DNA of 64,000 bases from a bacterium (GTDB taxonomy: Bacteria; Zixibacteria; MSB-5A5; WJJR01), in NCBI GenBank assembly GCA_035559435.1, contig DATMBC010000065.1, positions 23,087 to 87,086 on the forward strand. The letters are read 5' to 3'. A program made the position numbers and the translations under genes. Below the pieces are notes generated by a model that was given only the letters and a program-made list of their open reading frames with translations, was not told the DNA's origin and made no database searches. The first letter of the stretch is position 1, and each line of letters starts with the position of its first letter. Positions 49,781-58,262 of this stretch are shown here, one piece after another.

Positions 49781-51400
49781 ATGAATCCCCCCACCGCCGC
49801 CGAGTCCGGCGCCATGACCGCCGCGTCCGCCGCCCCCGATTTCGTGCGCGTCCGGCGCGCCGTGCTCTCCGTCTACGACAAGACCGGCATCGTCGAGTTC
49901 GCCCGCGCCCTGACATCCCACGGGGTCGAGATTATCTCCACCGGCGGCACATTGAAGGCGCTGCGCGACGCCGGTCTCGCGGCCACCTCGGTCGAGGACT
50001 TGACCGGCGTCGGCTCGATGTTCGATGGCCGTGTCAAGACCCTGCATCCGATCATGATGGGCGGCATCCTCGCCCGCCCCGGCCATCCGAAGGACCGCGA
50101 CCAGATGCGTGAGCATAACATCGCCGCCCTTGAATTGGTGGTGGTCAATCTCTACCCGTTCTCCAGGGCCGCCGATGACCCCAACGCCACGCTGGCCGAG
50201 GCGATCGAACTGATCGACGTCGGCGGGCCATCGATGATCCGCGGCGCGGCGAAAAACCACGCCACCGTCGCGGTGGTCTGCGATCCGGCCGATTACGCCA
50301 CCATCACCGCCGAGCTGAACGACCACCAGGGACAGACCACACTGGCCACCCGCGCCCGTCTGGCGGCCAAGGCGTTTGCGATCACCGCCGCCTACGATGC
50401 CCGGATCGCCGCGTATCTTTACGATCGCTTTTCCGGCGAGGAACAGGGCGTCTTCCCGGCGGTCTATATCCCGCGTTTCACCCGGATGGCCTCGTTGCGC
50501 TACGGCGAGAATCCCCATCAGCAGGCGGCGATCTACGCCGCCGATGAGGCGCCCATTTCGCTGGCGCGCGCGCGGGTGCATGGCGGTAAGGAACTCTCCT
50601 ACAACAATCTCAACGATCTCGATGCCGCCTGGCGGATGGCCGCCGACTTCGCGCAGCCCTTCGCCGCCATTTTTAAGCACGCCAGCCCCTGCGGCGCTGC
50701 GGTCGCCGGCAACATCCGCGACGCCTACCTCGCCGCCTATGACACCGATCCGCTCTCGGCCTACGGCGGCATCGTCGCGCTCAACCGTCCGGTCGACCTC
50801 GATTGCGCCCGGGCGCTGGATGAGACCACCTTCCTGGAATGCATCCTCGCGCCCGGCTTTGCGCCCGATGCGCTCGATTTGCTCAAGCAGAAAAAGACCC
50901 GCCGCTATGTCGAAGTGCCGACCATGAATCTCAGGGAGGCCCTGCGCTTCCGCATGCGCGATGTCGTCGGCGGCCTTCTGGTGCAAAGCGAGGACACCGC
51001 CGTCGTCGGCGCGGAAAACCTGCGGGTTGTGACCCGCAAACAGCCGACACCGGCAGAGATCGAGTCGCTCCTGCTGGGACGCATCATGGTCAAGCATGCC
51101 AAGTCGAACGCGATCGTCCTGGTCAGGGGGAACGCCGCGGTCGGCTTCGGCGCCGGGCAGACATCGCGCGTCGATGCGGTGCATCAGGCCATCAGCAAGG
51201 CGGGAGAGAGATCGAAAGGCGCGGTGCTGGCCTCCGATGCCTTCTTCCCGATGGCCGATGGACCGGAGGCGGCCATCGCCGCGGGCATCACCGCGATCAT
51301 CCAACCGGGAGGCTCCAAACGCGACCCCGACGTCATCGCCGCTTGCGACGCCGCCGGAATCGCCATGGTCTTCTCCGGCGTACGGAACTTCCGGCACTAA
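49781..51400 (+). CDS. purH: Bifunctional AICAR formyltransferase/IMP cyclohydrolase
   Basis: 539 residues. IMP cyclohydrolase (MGS-like) domain about 20-170: [61 protein letters not shown] transformylase domain from about 215: [65 protein letters not shown]. Catalyses the last two steps to IMP using 10-formyl-THF. ATG 49781 is preferred (GAGAGAAG upstream). Confidence 0.96.
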   Translation: MNPPTAAESGAMTAASAAPDFVRVRRAVLSVYDKTGIVEFARALTSHGVEIISTGGTLKALRDAGLAATSVEDLTGVGSMFDGRVKTLHPIMMGGILARPGHPKDRDQMREHNIAALELVVVNLYPFSRAADDPNATLAEAIELIDVGGPSMIRGAAKNHATVAVVCDPADYATITAELNDHQGQTTLATRARLAAKAFAITAAYDARIAAYLYDRFSGEEQGVFPAVYIPRFTRMASLRYGENPHQQAAIYAADEAPISLARARVHGGKELSYNNLNDLDAAWRMAADFAQPFAAIFKHASPCGAAVAGNIRDAYLAAYDTDPLSAYGGIVALNRPVDLDCARALDETTFLECILAPGFAPDALDLLKQKKTRRYVEVPTMNLREALRFRMRDVVGGLLVQSEDTAVVGAENLRVVTRKQPTPAEIESLLLGRIMVKHAKSNAIVLVRGNAAVGFGAGQTSRVDAVHQAISKAGERSKGAVLASDAFFPMADGPEAAIAAGITAIIQPGGSKRDPDVIAACDAAGIAMVFSGVRNFRH

Positions 51401-51528
51401 GCCGCGTTGATAAAGGCGATGGCCGGCTGATGGCGCCGTTCACCTCCGGGGTCCTTCGCATGCGGCGCGGACCATCGGGGGACCGTCACGACACTCACCG
51501 GCGCGGGGAAACAGCCGATAATCCGACT

Positions 51529-52758
51529 ATGGCACCGCTGAAAGACCGTCACATTCTGCTGGGCATCTCCGGCGGCATCGCTGCCTACAAGACGGCCTAC
51601 CTCTGCCGCCGTCTGAAGGATGCCGGCGCCGATGTCTGGGTCACCATGACCCCGCATGGGGCGAAATTCATCACGCCCCTGACAATGGAGACCCTCTCCG
51701 GACGCGATGTCTTAATCGACATGTTTCCCGCCGAGCGGTTTGTCGGCACACGGCACATCGATGTCGCTCAGTGGGCCGAGCTGTTCCTCATCGCGCCGGC
51801 GACCGCCAATCTGATCGGTCGCTACGCCAACGGCCTGGCCGATGATCTTTTGACCACGCTGCTGATTTCCACCACCGCGCCGGTCATGCTGGCGCCGGCA
51901 ATGAACACCGAGATGTGGTACAACGCCGCGGTGCAGGAGAACCTGCAGCGCCTGCGCCGTCGCGGCACGCTGTTCGTCGAACCCGGCACCGGTGAGCTGG
52001 CCTGTCACACCGTCGGTGTCGGACGCATGGCCGAGCCGGAGGAGATCCTGCAGGCGGTGCTCGACCACTTCAACGCGCGTCATCCACGCGATCTGGTCGG
52101 TTTGCATGTGCTGGTCACCGCCGGGCCGACGCAGGAGCCGCTCGATCCGGTGCGCGTGATTACCAATCGCTCATCGGGCAAGATGGGCTATGCAGTCGCG
52201 CAGGCGGCCGCCGCCCGCGGCGCCGCCGTCACGCTGATCAGCGGCCCCACCGCGCTGCCGCGTCCGGCAGTCTCCGAATTCGTCCCGGTGCAGACCGCCG
52301 CGCAGATGCACCAGGCGGCGCTGGCGCGTTTTGATCGCGCCGACATCACCATCGGCGTCGCCGCCGTGGCCGACTGGCGCCCCGCGCATCCCAGTGACAC
52401 CAAGCTCAGCAAGGACGCCGGCGCCCCGCGGATCGAGTGGGAGCCAACCCCCGACATCCTCGCCGATCTCGGCGCGCGCAAGCGCCCGCACCAGATTTTG
52501 GTCGGTTTCTCGCTGGAGACCGATTCGCAGCGTCTTGTCTCCAGCGCCAAGCTGGAAAAGAAAAACCTCGATTTGCTGGTTGCCAACAATCCCACCCATC
52601 CCGGCTCCGAATTCGGCGGCGACACCAACGACGCGATTTTCCTCACGCGCGACAGCGCCCCGGAGGAGACCGGCGTTTGTCCCAAACTTGAACTGGCGCA
52701 CCGCATCTTGAGTCGCGCCATTGCCCTGCGCGGCGTTCGTCCGGCCCGCGTCGTCTGA
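51529..52758 (+). CDS. coaBC: Bifunctional phosphopantothenoylcysteine decarboxylase/phosphopantothenate-cysteine ligase
   Basis: 409 residues. CoaC flavodoxin-like half (HILLGISGGIAAYKTAYLCRRL; LIAPATANLIGRYANGLADDLLTT; APAMNTEMW, with the catalytic Cys in ELACHTVGVGRM) and CoaB half from about 185 (VLVTAGPTQEPLDPVRVITNRSSGKMGYAVA; DITIGVAAVADWRP; KLSKDAG; ILVGFSLETD). Two steps of coenzyme A synthesis. Starts 129 bp after purH. Confidence 0.95.
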   Translation: MAPLKDRHILLGISGGIAAYKTAYLCRRLKDAGADVWVTMTPHGAKFITPLTMETLSGRDVLIDMFPAERFVGTRHIDVAQWAELFLIAPATANLIGRYANGLADDLLTTLLISTTAPVMLAPAMNTEMWYNAAVQENLQRLRRRGTLFVEPGTGELACHTVGVGRMAEPEEILQAVLDHFNARHPRDLVGLHVLVTAGPTQEPLDPVRVITNRSSGKMGYAVAQAAAARGAAVTLISGPTALPRPAVSEFVPVQTAAQMHQAALARFDRADITIGVAAVADWRPAHPSDTKLSKDAGAPRIEWEPTPDILADLGARKRPHQILVGFSLETDSQRLVSSAKLEKKNLDLLVANNPTHPGSEFGGDTNDAIFLTRDSAPEETGVCPKLELAHRILSRAIALRGVRPARVV

Positions 52759-52851
52759 TCTCGCCCTGATCGTGTCCGCGATCACGCGCCATTGCCCGCG
52801 CGCGCGATCCTTCATCTTGACAGCCCCGCCCCGCTTGCGTACCAAACATCC

Positions 52852-53523
52852 ATGGAAGAGACTCCGGCCGCGATGGCGCGCGCCCTGCGCCAGGCCCTCG
52901 ACATGGAACCGACCATGGAACTGTTCGCTCCGGCGGGGGAGAAGCGGCGCGCCGCCACGCTCACCGAACTGTATGACCGCATCCACACCTGCACCAAGTG
53001 CCCGCTGGGGCACACCCGCACCAATTTCGTCTTTGGCGTCGGCAATCCCCGCGCCGAGATCATGTTCATCGGCGAGGCGCCGGGACGTGATGAAGACCTG
53101 AAGGGGGAACCGTTTGTCGGTCGCGCCGGCCAGTTGCTCGACAAGATGCTGGCCGCGATCGATCTGGATCGGACCCAGGTCTACATCGCCAACATCCTCA
53201 AGTGTCGTCCGCCCGACAACCGCGATCCGCTGCCCGAGGAATCCGAGGCCTGCCTGCCGCATCTGGCCGAGCAGATCCGCCTGATCGCCCCGCCCTTCCT
53301 CGTCTGTCTCGGGCGCGTCTCCGCGCAGATTCTGCTCGATACCAAGACCCCGATTTCCAAACTGCGCGGCCGCTGGTTTGAGTTCGGCGCCTCGCGCATG
53401 CTGGTCACCTTTCACCCGGCGGCGCTATTGCGCAACCCCGAATGGAAGCGCGACTCCTGGGAAGACCTCAAGGACCTGCGCCGTCAATATGATCGTTACC
53501 ACGGACGCGCGTCGAAGTTTTAG
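52852..53523 (+). CDS. Uracil-DNA glycosylase, family 4 (Fe-S)
   Basis: 223 residues. Removes uracil from DNA. Four Cys for the 4Fe-4S cluster: Cys47 and Cys50 (CTKCPLG), Cys118 ([13 protein letters not shown]) and Cys134 (SEACLPHL). Active-site motifs GEAPGRDED (74-82) and [14 protein letters not shown]. The first 40 residues are a linker. Family 4 is typical of thermophiles and many deep bacterial lineages. ATG 52852; a TTGACA box lies 30 bp upstream. Confidence 0.93.
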   Translation: MEETPAAMARALRQALDMEPTMELFAPAGEKRRAATLTELYDRIHTCTKCPLGHTRTNFVFGVGNPRAEIMFIGEAPGRDEDLKGEPFVGRAGQLLDKMLAAIDLDRTQVYIANILKCRPPDNRDPLPEESEACLPHLAEQIRLIAPPFLVCLGRVSAQILLDTKTPISKLRGRWFEFGASRMLVTFHPAALLRNPEWKRDSWEDLKDLRRQYDRYHGRASKF

Positions 53524-53544
53524 CGGCCGCGCACGGGACACCCT

Positions 53545-54615
53545 ATGGATCATGCCGTCATTCTCGCCGGGGGACACGGAGAACGCTTCTGGCCCCTGTC
53601 GCGCCGCCAACGCCCCAAGCAGCTTCTACCGATCCTCGGTGATCAGTCGCTCCTGGAAACCACCATCGAGCGCATCAAACCCGATTTCCCCGCCGAGCGG
53701 ACCTGGGTGGTGACCAGCGAGGAGATCGGCCACGCGGTGCAGGAGCGAGTCACCTATCTGCCGAAGGAGAACGTGCTCATGGAGCCGCGCGGCTGCAACA
53801 CCGCGCTGGCCATTGGCTGGGCCGCGGTCGAAATCGCCCGCCGCGATCCGGAGGCCACCCTGGTCGTGCTCTCCGCCGATCACGCCATCGAGCCGGCGGC
53901 GATGCTGCGCCGCATCCTCCGCGAAGGGATCCGTCTTGCCAAGGCGGAAAACAACCTCGTCATCATCGGCATCAACCCCTCCCGTCCCGAGACCGGCTAC
54001 GGCTACATCGAACTGGGGCCGCACTTCGCCTCCGCCGACGGCATCAATTCCTATCAGGTCGAGACCTTCCGCGAAAAACCCGACCGCACCACCGCGCAGG
54101 ATTACTACTACGGCCGCCGGCACCTCTGGAACGCCGGCATCTTTGTCTGGACGGTTAAGACCCTGTTGGAGGCGCTCGAGAAGCACTGCCCCGGCGTCTA
54201 CCAACCGTTGGCACAGTACCGCAAGTCCGGACGCGACAGGCAGGCGCTGGCCAAACTCTACGAGACCGCCGAGAGAATTCCAATCGACGTTGCCGTGCTC
54301 GAACGCGCAAGCAACGTTGTCGCCATCAAAGCCGACCTGGCTTGGGACGATGTTGGCTCCTGGCTGGCGCTCTCGCGGTTGCGCAAGGCCGATGTCGACA
54401 ACAACGTCCTCGTCGGCCGGGTGGTCGAGATGGAAACCTTCGACACCACCGTCTACAACGACACCGATGACCTCATCTGCGCCTTCGGCGTCTCCGACCT
54501 GGTCGTCGTGCGCACCGACAAAGCGATCCTGGTCGCGCACAAAAGCCGCATCGATGAAATCAAACGGCTGATGGAACGGCTCAAGTCCGACCCGCAGTGG
54601 GAGCCCTACCTCTGA
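53545..54615 (+). CDS. Mannose-1-phosphate guanylyltransferase
   Basis: 356 residues. Makes GDP-mannose from GTP and mannose-1-phosphate for surface polysaccharide. AVILAGGHGERFWPLSRRQRPKQLLPI (nucleotidyltransferase signature 4-30), ENVLMEPRGCNTALAIGWAA, VVLSADHAI, FREKPDRTTAQDYYYGRRHLWNAGIFVW, ADLAWDDVGSW. Monofunctional size (no isomerase domain). Confidence 0.94.
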   Translation: MDHAVILAGGHGERFWPLSRRQRPKQLLPILGDQSLLETTIERIKPDFPAERTWVVTSEEIGHAVQERVTYLPKENVLMEPRGCNTALAIGWAAVEIARRDPEATLVVLSADHAIEPAAMLRRILREGIRLAKAENNLVIIGINPSRPETGYGYIELGPHFASADGINSYQVETFREKPDRTTAQDYYYGRRHLWNAGIFVWTVKTLLEALEKHCPGVYQPLAQYRKSGRDRQALAKLYETAERIPIDVAVLERASNVVAIKADLAWDDVGSWLALSRLRKADVDNNVLVGRVVEMETFDTTVYNDTDDLICAFGVSDLVVVRTDKAILVAHKSRIDEIKRLMERLKSDPQWEPYL

Positions 54616-54629
54616 CCCAGGCGGCCGGG

Positions 54630-55268
54630 ATGATCATTCCGCTCGACCGTTACAACCCCGAAGCCGCCGTGGGCCCGCTGGTGCGGCATCTGCGTCGTCG
54701 GGGGGCCGCGGTGATCCCCACCGAAACCCAGTATGCCCTGGCCGCTGATGCCACCAGCGCGGAGGCGGTCGAACGCGTGCGGCAGATCAAAGGACGCGGC
54801 CCCGGCGCGCCGTTTACCATCTTTCTGACGGGCGTCGATGAACTGGCGCGATGGCGTATCGGTTGTCCTCCCGCCGCGCGGACACTGGCGGCCGCCTTCT
54901 GGCCGGGGCCGCTGACATTGATCTTGCCCACCGTCAACCCAACCTTCAAGTTGTTGGGGGGCGATGGACGATCGGTCGGGGTGCGTGTCTCCCCCGAACC
55001 GCTGATTGCGCGTCTGCTGGCGCGGCTGGGCCATCCGCTGCTGGCCACCAGCGCCAACCCCAGCGGCATTCTGTTGAACCCGCGCGCGGAAAACCGCTGG
55101 CTGGTGCAACAGGCGCAGGCGCGACGGCTGGTCTGGGCGCGTCCGACGCGCTACCGTCGCCGTGCCGCATCGACCATCGTCGACTGCACCGGATCCCGTC
55201 CGCGGCAGTTGCGCCCCGGACCGGTGACCCAACAGGCCTGGAACGACGCCATGCGCCGGGCTGTTTAA
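54630..55268 (+). CDS. L-threonylcarbamoyladenylate synthase-family protein (Sua5/YrdC/YciO)
   Basis: 212 residues. PLVRHLRRRGAAVIPTETQYALAADATSAEAVERVRQIKGRGPGAPFTIFL, FWPGPLTLILPT, VGVRVSP and PLLATSANPSG are the YrdC fold signatures. Required for t6A37 on tRNA in most relatives. The N-terminus usually holds KxR in KRP; here KGRGPGAPF, which fits the YciO/Sua5 group. ATG 54630, 14 bp after the manC-like gene. Confidence 0.88.
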   Translation: MIIPLDRYNPEAAVGPLVRHLRRRGAAVIPTETQYALAADATSAEAVERVRQIKGRGPGAPFTIFLTGVDELARWRIGCPPAARTLAAAFWPGPLTLILPTVNPTFKLLGGDGRSVGVRVSPEPLIARLLARLGHPLLATSANPSGILLNPRAENRWLVQQAQARRLVWARPTRYRRRAASTIVDCTGSRPRQLRPGPVTQQAWNDAMRRAV

Positions 55269-55276
55269 GTGACAAC

Positions 55277-55807
55277 ATGAATCGCATGCCCGAACCTGAT
55301 CCGCCCGCCGCCGGCTCGCGTCCCTATCGGGTCTTGTTTGTCTGCACCGGCAACACCTGTCGCAGCCCGATGGCCGAGGGAATCCTGAAGAAGGCGCTGG
55401 CCGAACTGCCCGACAACCCGGTGCGGTTCGATGTCCGTTCCGCCGGAACCGGCGGCATGATCGGAGCTCCCGCCACCGACAACGCCATCGCCATCTGCGC
55501 CAGGTATGGCATCGATCTCTCCGCGCACCGCTCGCAGGCGGTGACGCCGGCGCTGTTGCAGGAGTCCGATCTCGTCCTGGCCCTGTCGGAGGAGCACCAC
55601 GAATCCTGCATCAATCTCGGCGCCGATCCCGATCGGGTCTTTCTTCTGCGCGCCTTTCCGAATGCGACGTTCGATCCGCGGCGCGACTCGATCCGTGATC
55701 CGATCGGCGGTGACATGAATCGCTACGAGCAGGCCTTTTTCGAAATCGAGGAGGCGATCCGACGCGCTCTGCCGGGGATCCGGCAACGCGCCGGCGTCGC
55801 ATCATGA
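55277..55807 (+). CDS. Low-molecular-weight phosphotyrosine/phosphoarginine protein phosphatase
   Basis: 176 residues. P-loop VCTGNTCRSPMAEG (22-35) with nucleophile Cys23 and Arg29, general-acid region SIRDPIGGDMNRY. The Cys-Thr-Gly-Asn-Thr-Cys P-loop with Thr after Asn is the YwlE phosphoarginine type (TGNTCRSPMAE), so protein-arginine phosphatase is favoured. The gene ends overlapping the DUF3108 gene by four bases. Confidence 0.9.
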   Translation: MNRMPEPDPPAAGSRPYRVLFVCTGNTCRSPMAEGILKKALAELPDNPVRFDVRSAGTGGMIGAPATDNAIAICARYGIDLSAHRSQAVTPALLQESDLVLALSEEHHESCINLGADPDRVFLLRAFPNATFDPRRDSIRDPIGGDMNRYEQAFFEIEEAIRRALPGIRQRAGVAS

Positions 55808-56703
55808 CCGCGCCTGCCACCGAGCGCTCCGCGCGGCGCCTGTCGCAGATGGCGCTTCTGGCATTGGCCGCGCTGGCGGTGTGTCTGTTGATGGCCGATC
55901 CGTATGCGCCGCCCTTGCGCGCCGCCGATCAGAATGAACCCGCCGATACCGACACCGGCAAGCCGGTCAATGAACTCCCCGAAAGTCTGACCGTCGGCAC
56001 CGGCCCCTGGCCGCCCCGTCCGGTCACCAACTGGGCCTTCGGCGTCGGCGAGTCGCTCACCTATTCGATCGGCTGGGAGAAGATCAATGCCGGCACCGGC
56101 GCCATGTTTGTCGGCGCCCCGGTCGACACTTTTGGACGGCTCTGTTATCCGATCGTCTCCACCGTCAAGTCCAACGGCTTTGTCTCTACCTTTTTCAAGG
56201 TCGATGACCGGGTCGAGACATTCATGGATGTGCGCGAACTCTATCCGCTGCACTTCGAAAAGCGCCTCCATGAGGGACGCTACCGCTCCAACCGCCGCAT
56301 CCGCTTCGATCCCGAGGCCGGCATGGGGTACACGCCCAAGGACACGTTCCCGGTGCCCCGCTATGTCCTTGATGATCTCTCGCTTTTGTATCATGTCCGG
56401 ACGATGGAACTGGTGCCGGGCCAGGACATCGAACTGGACATCTATTCCGGCAAGAAGCTCTACCGGTTGACTGTCAGGATCATCAAAAAGGAACGCATCA
56501 AGGTCAAGGCCGGGGTCTTCAGCACCGTAGTGGTCGAGCCGCTGTTGCAGGCGGCCGGCCTGTTCAAGCACGAGGGTAAAGTGACCGTCTGGCTCACCGA
56601 TGACCGTCTCCATCTGCCCGTCCTGATGAAAAGCAAAGTGGTGGTCGGCTCGATCATCGCCGAACTCGAAGACTACCGCCTCGGGCAGATCCGTCGCTAC
56701 TGA
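55804..56703 (+). CDS. DUF3108-family exported protein
   Basis: 299 residues. A membrane/signal segment (ALLALAALAVCLLMADPY) and a DUF3108 beta-barrel-like domain (about 75-295): WAFGVGESLTYSIGWEKINAGTGAM, VDDRVETFMDVRELYPLHFEKRLHEGRYRS, VAG-type SGKKLYRLTVRIIKKERIKVKAGVFSTVVVEP, FKHEGKVTVWLTDDRLHLPVLMKSKVVVGSIIAEL. The family often resembles LolA/LolB-like lipid carriers in shape. Translation coupled (ATGA) to the phosphatase. Confidence 0.85.
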   Translation: MTAPATERSARRLSQMALLALAALAVCLLMADPYAPPLRAADQNEPADTDTGKPVNELPESLTVGTGPWPPRPVTNWAFGVGESLTYSIGWEKINAGTGAMFVGAPVDTFGRLCYPIVSTVKSNGFVSTFFKVDDRVETFMDVRELYPLHFEKRLHEGRYRSNRRIRFDPEAGMGYTPKDTFPVPRYVLDDLSLLYHVRTMELVPGQDIELDIYSGKKLYRLTVRIIKKERIKVKAGVFSTVVVEPLLQAAGLFKHEGKVTVWLTDDRLHLPVLMKSKVVVGSIIAELEDYRLGQIRRY

Positions 56704-56720
56704 TCCGCGCGTCCGCCAAA

Positions 56721-56853
56721 AAAGATTGCTTCGTCGGCCGCAAAGAACGCGCCCTCCTCGCAATGACGGGGCGTTACGATCCCGTCATTCCAGGCCGGCG
56801 CTGCCCCAAAGATCCTAAGCGCAGTCGATGGCCGCCGGCTTGGAATCTTTGTT
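56721..56853. repeat. Repeat pair combining both GTCAT subfamilies
   Basis: Minus-strand GTCATTGC-type copy 56721-56766 (AAAGATTGCTTCGTCGGCCG...CCTCGCAATGACG) followed by a plus-strand copy of the CCAAG type at 56784-56853 (GTCATTCCAGGCCGGC...GCCGGCTTGGAATCTTTGTT) with extra bases in its middle. Shows that the two subfamilies share an element plan. Confidence 0.7.
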
Positions 56854-56907
56854 CACTTCCCACCCATCCTCTTGGCTTTCCCCGCGCATTTGCTTTCCTT
56901 TCCACCG

Positions 56908-57864
56908 ATGCCCAATCGACCGACACACACCCCCGATACTCTCCGCGGCCTCAAACGGGTTAAGGCCGCGCGGCGCGACTCGCTGGTCGATGTCACCCGT
57001 TTCGCCAAACCGCTCGACTCGGCCGACCGTCTCGCCGAATACCTCGATGCGCTTCCCGGATTCCTCAAAGCCAACGACTGGCGCGCCTTGCTCGATGCGA
57101 TTGTCGCCGCCCGGCAGAACGACAAGCCGATCTTCTGGTTGTTCGGCGCGCATGTGCTCAAATGCGGCCTCTCGCCGGTGATCATCGACCTGATGAGCGA
57201 TGGACTGGTCGACCTGGTCGCCTTCAATGGCGCTGGCGCCATTCATGATCTGGAAATCGCCTTCCTCGGGCGCACCTCCGAGGATGTCGCCGCCGGTCTG
57301 GAGGATGGCCGTTTCGGCATGGCCGAAGACACGGCCAAATGGTTTGCGGGAGGCGTGAAAACCGCGGCTCGCTACGGCGTCGGGTTGGGGGAGGGCGTGG
57401 GGCGCTACATCATTCAGAAACATCCGCCGCATGCGGTTTATTCGCTCACCGCGCAGGCGGTGCGTTATGGCATTCCCGCGCTCGTCTTTCCCGCCATCGG
57501 CGCCGAGATCGTCGCCCAGCATCCCGAATACGACGGCGCGGCGGTGGGGAAGACCGGCCATCTGGACTTCAGGATTTTCGCGGCGCAGTGCCGCCGCCTC
57601 CATGACGGCGGCGTGGTGTTGCACTTCGGCTCGGCGGTCATCCTTCCCGAAGTCTTCCTGAAAGCGCTGACCGTCGCCCGCAACCGCGGCAGGGTGACCG
57701 GCTTTGTCACCGCCAATTTCGACATGATCCAGCACTACCGCCCCAACACCAACGTCGTCAACCGTCCCACACTGCGCTCCGGCAAGGGCTACTCCTTCAC
57801 CGGGCATCACGAACTGATGCTGCCGCTCCTGGCCTGGTCGATCAAATCGCGGCTGGGACTGTAA
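56908..57864 (+). CDS. Deoxyhypusine synthase-family protein
   Basis: 318 residues, Rossmann/DHS-like fold. PIFWLFGAHVLKCGLSPVIIDLMSDGLVDLVAFNGAGAIHDLEIAFLGRTSEDVAAGLEDGRFGMAEDTAKWF (about 73-146), IPALVFPAIGAEIVAQHPEYDGAAVGKTGHLDF, GFVTANFDMIQHYRPNTNVVNRP and SGKGYSFTGHHELMLPL. Archaeal and eukaryotic relatives use NAD and spermidine to modify eIF5A; bacterial members act on unknown substrates or in polyamine metabolism. ATG 56908 follows a repeat. A partial second copy lies 120 bp downstream (57984-58112). Confidence 0.82.
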   Translation: MPNRPTHTPDTLRGLKRVKAARRDSLVDVTRFAKPLDSADRLAEYLDALPGFLKANDWRALLDAIVAARQNDKPIFWLFGAHVLKCGLSPVIIDLMSDGLVDLVAFNGAGAIHDLEIAFLGRTSEDVAAGLEDGRFGMAEDTAKWFAGGVKTAARYGVGLGEGVGRYIIQKHPPHAVYSLTAQAVRYGIPALVFPAIGAEIVAQHPEYDGAAVGKTGHLDFRIFAAQCRRLHDGGVVLHFGSAVILPEVFLKALTVARNRGRVTGFVTANFDMIQHYRPNTNVVNRPTLRSGKGYSFTGHHELMLPLLAWSIKSRLGL

Positions 57865-57890
57865 CTCGAGTCTCGATCCCGCATTGATCG

Positions 57891-57979
57891 GGAGGGCGAG
57901 GCTTCCGCCGAGCCTGCTCTTCCGCCGTCGCCATCGAGAGCAGACGTAGGGTGGGTGCAAAGAGCGCACCCTCCCTACA
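57891..57979. repeat. 89-bp dispersed repeat, copy 1
   Basis: Identical to 61212-61300 but for two bases. Starts GGAGGGCGAGGCTTCC, as the dnaK-dnaJ element does, and ends with a hairpin GTAGGGTGGGTGC-AAAGAGC-GCACCCTCCCTAC. Confidence 0.85.
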
Positions 57980-57983
57980 GGAC

Positions 57984-58112
57984 TACCTCCCCAACACCAA
58001 CGTTGTCAACCGCCCGACGATACACTCCGGCAAGGGCTACTCCTTCACCGGGCATCATGAGTTGACGCAGCCGCTGCTGGCGTGGTCGATCAAGGCGAGG
58101 ATGGAGGGTTGA
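57984..58112 (+). pseudogene. Remnant of a second deoxyhypusine-synthase-like gene (3' end only)
   Basis: Open frame to a TGA at 58110-58112 translating to YLPNTNVVNRPTIHSGKG...SFTGHHELTQPLLAWSIKARMEG, colinear with the last 44 residues of the intact gene (RPNTNVVNRPTLRSGKG...). Most base differences are silent, so the fragment comes from a once-functional homologue and is not a fresh tandem copy. It begins 5 bp after the 89-bp repeat, which suggests that recombination at the repeat removed the rest. No start codon. Confidence 0.82.
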
Positions 58113-58262
58113 CGATTGAAGAACGCTTCCCTTGTGTCGCTGTGATCTGCTTCACAGAGGACTTATACCTCCAGGTCAGTGCCCATACCGGACGCACAAG
58201 AAAAGGGCCGCCGAGAATCCGGCGGCCCATTGCTGCACATGCGATGGTTGTCAGAAAACAGG
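58113..58262. terminator. Gap with an intrinsic terminator for the minus-strand gene
   Basis: GGGCCGCCG (58205-58213) pairs with CGGCGGCCC (58220-58228). On the minus strand the hairpin is followed by TTTTCTTG, giving a good terminator for the gene ending at 58263. The rest of the gap shows no feature. Confidence 0.75.
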
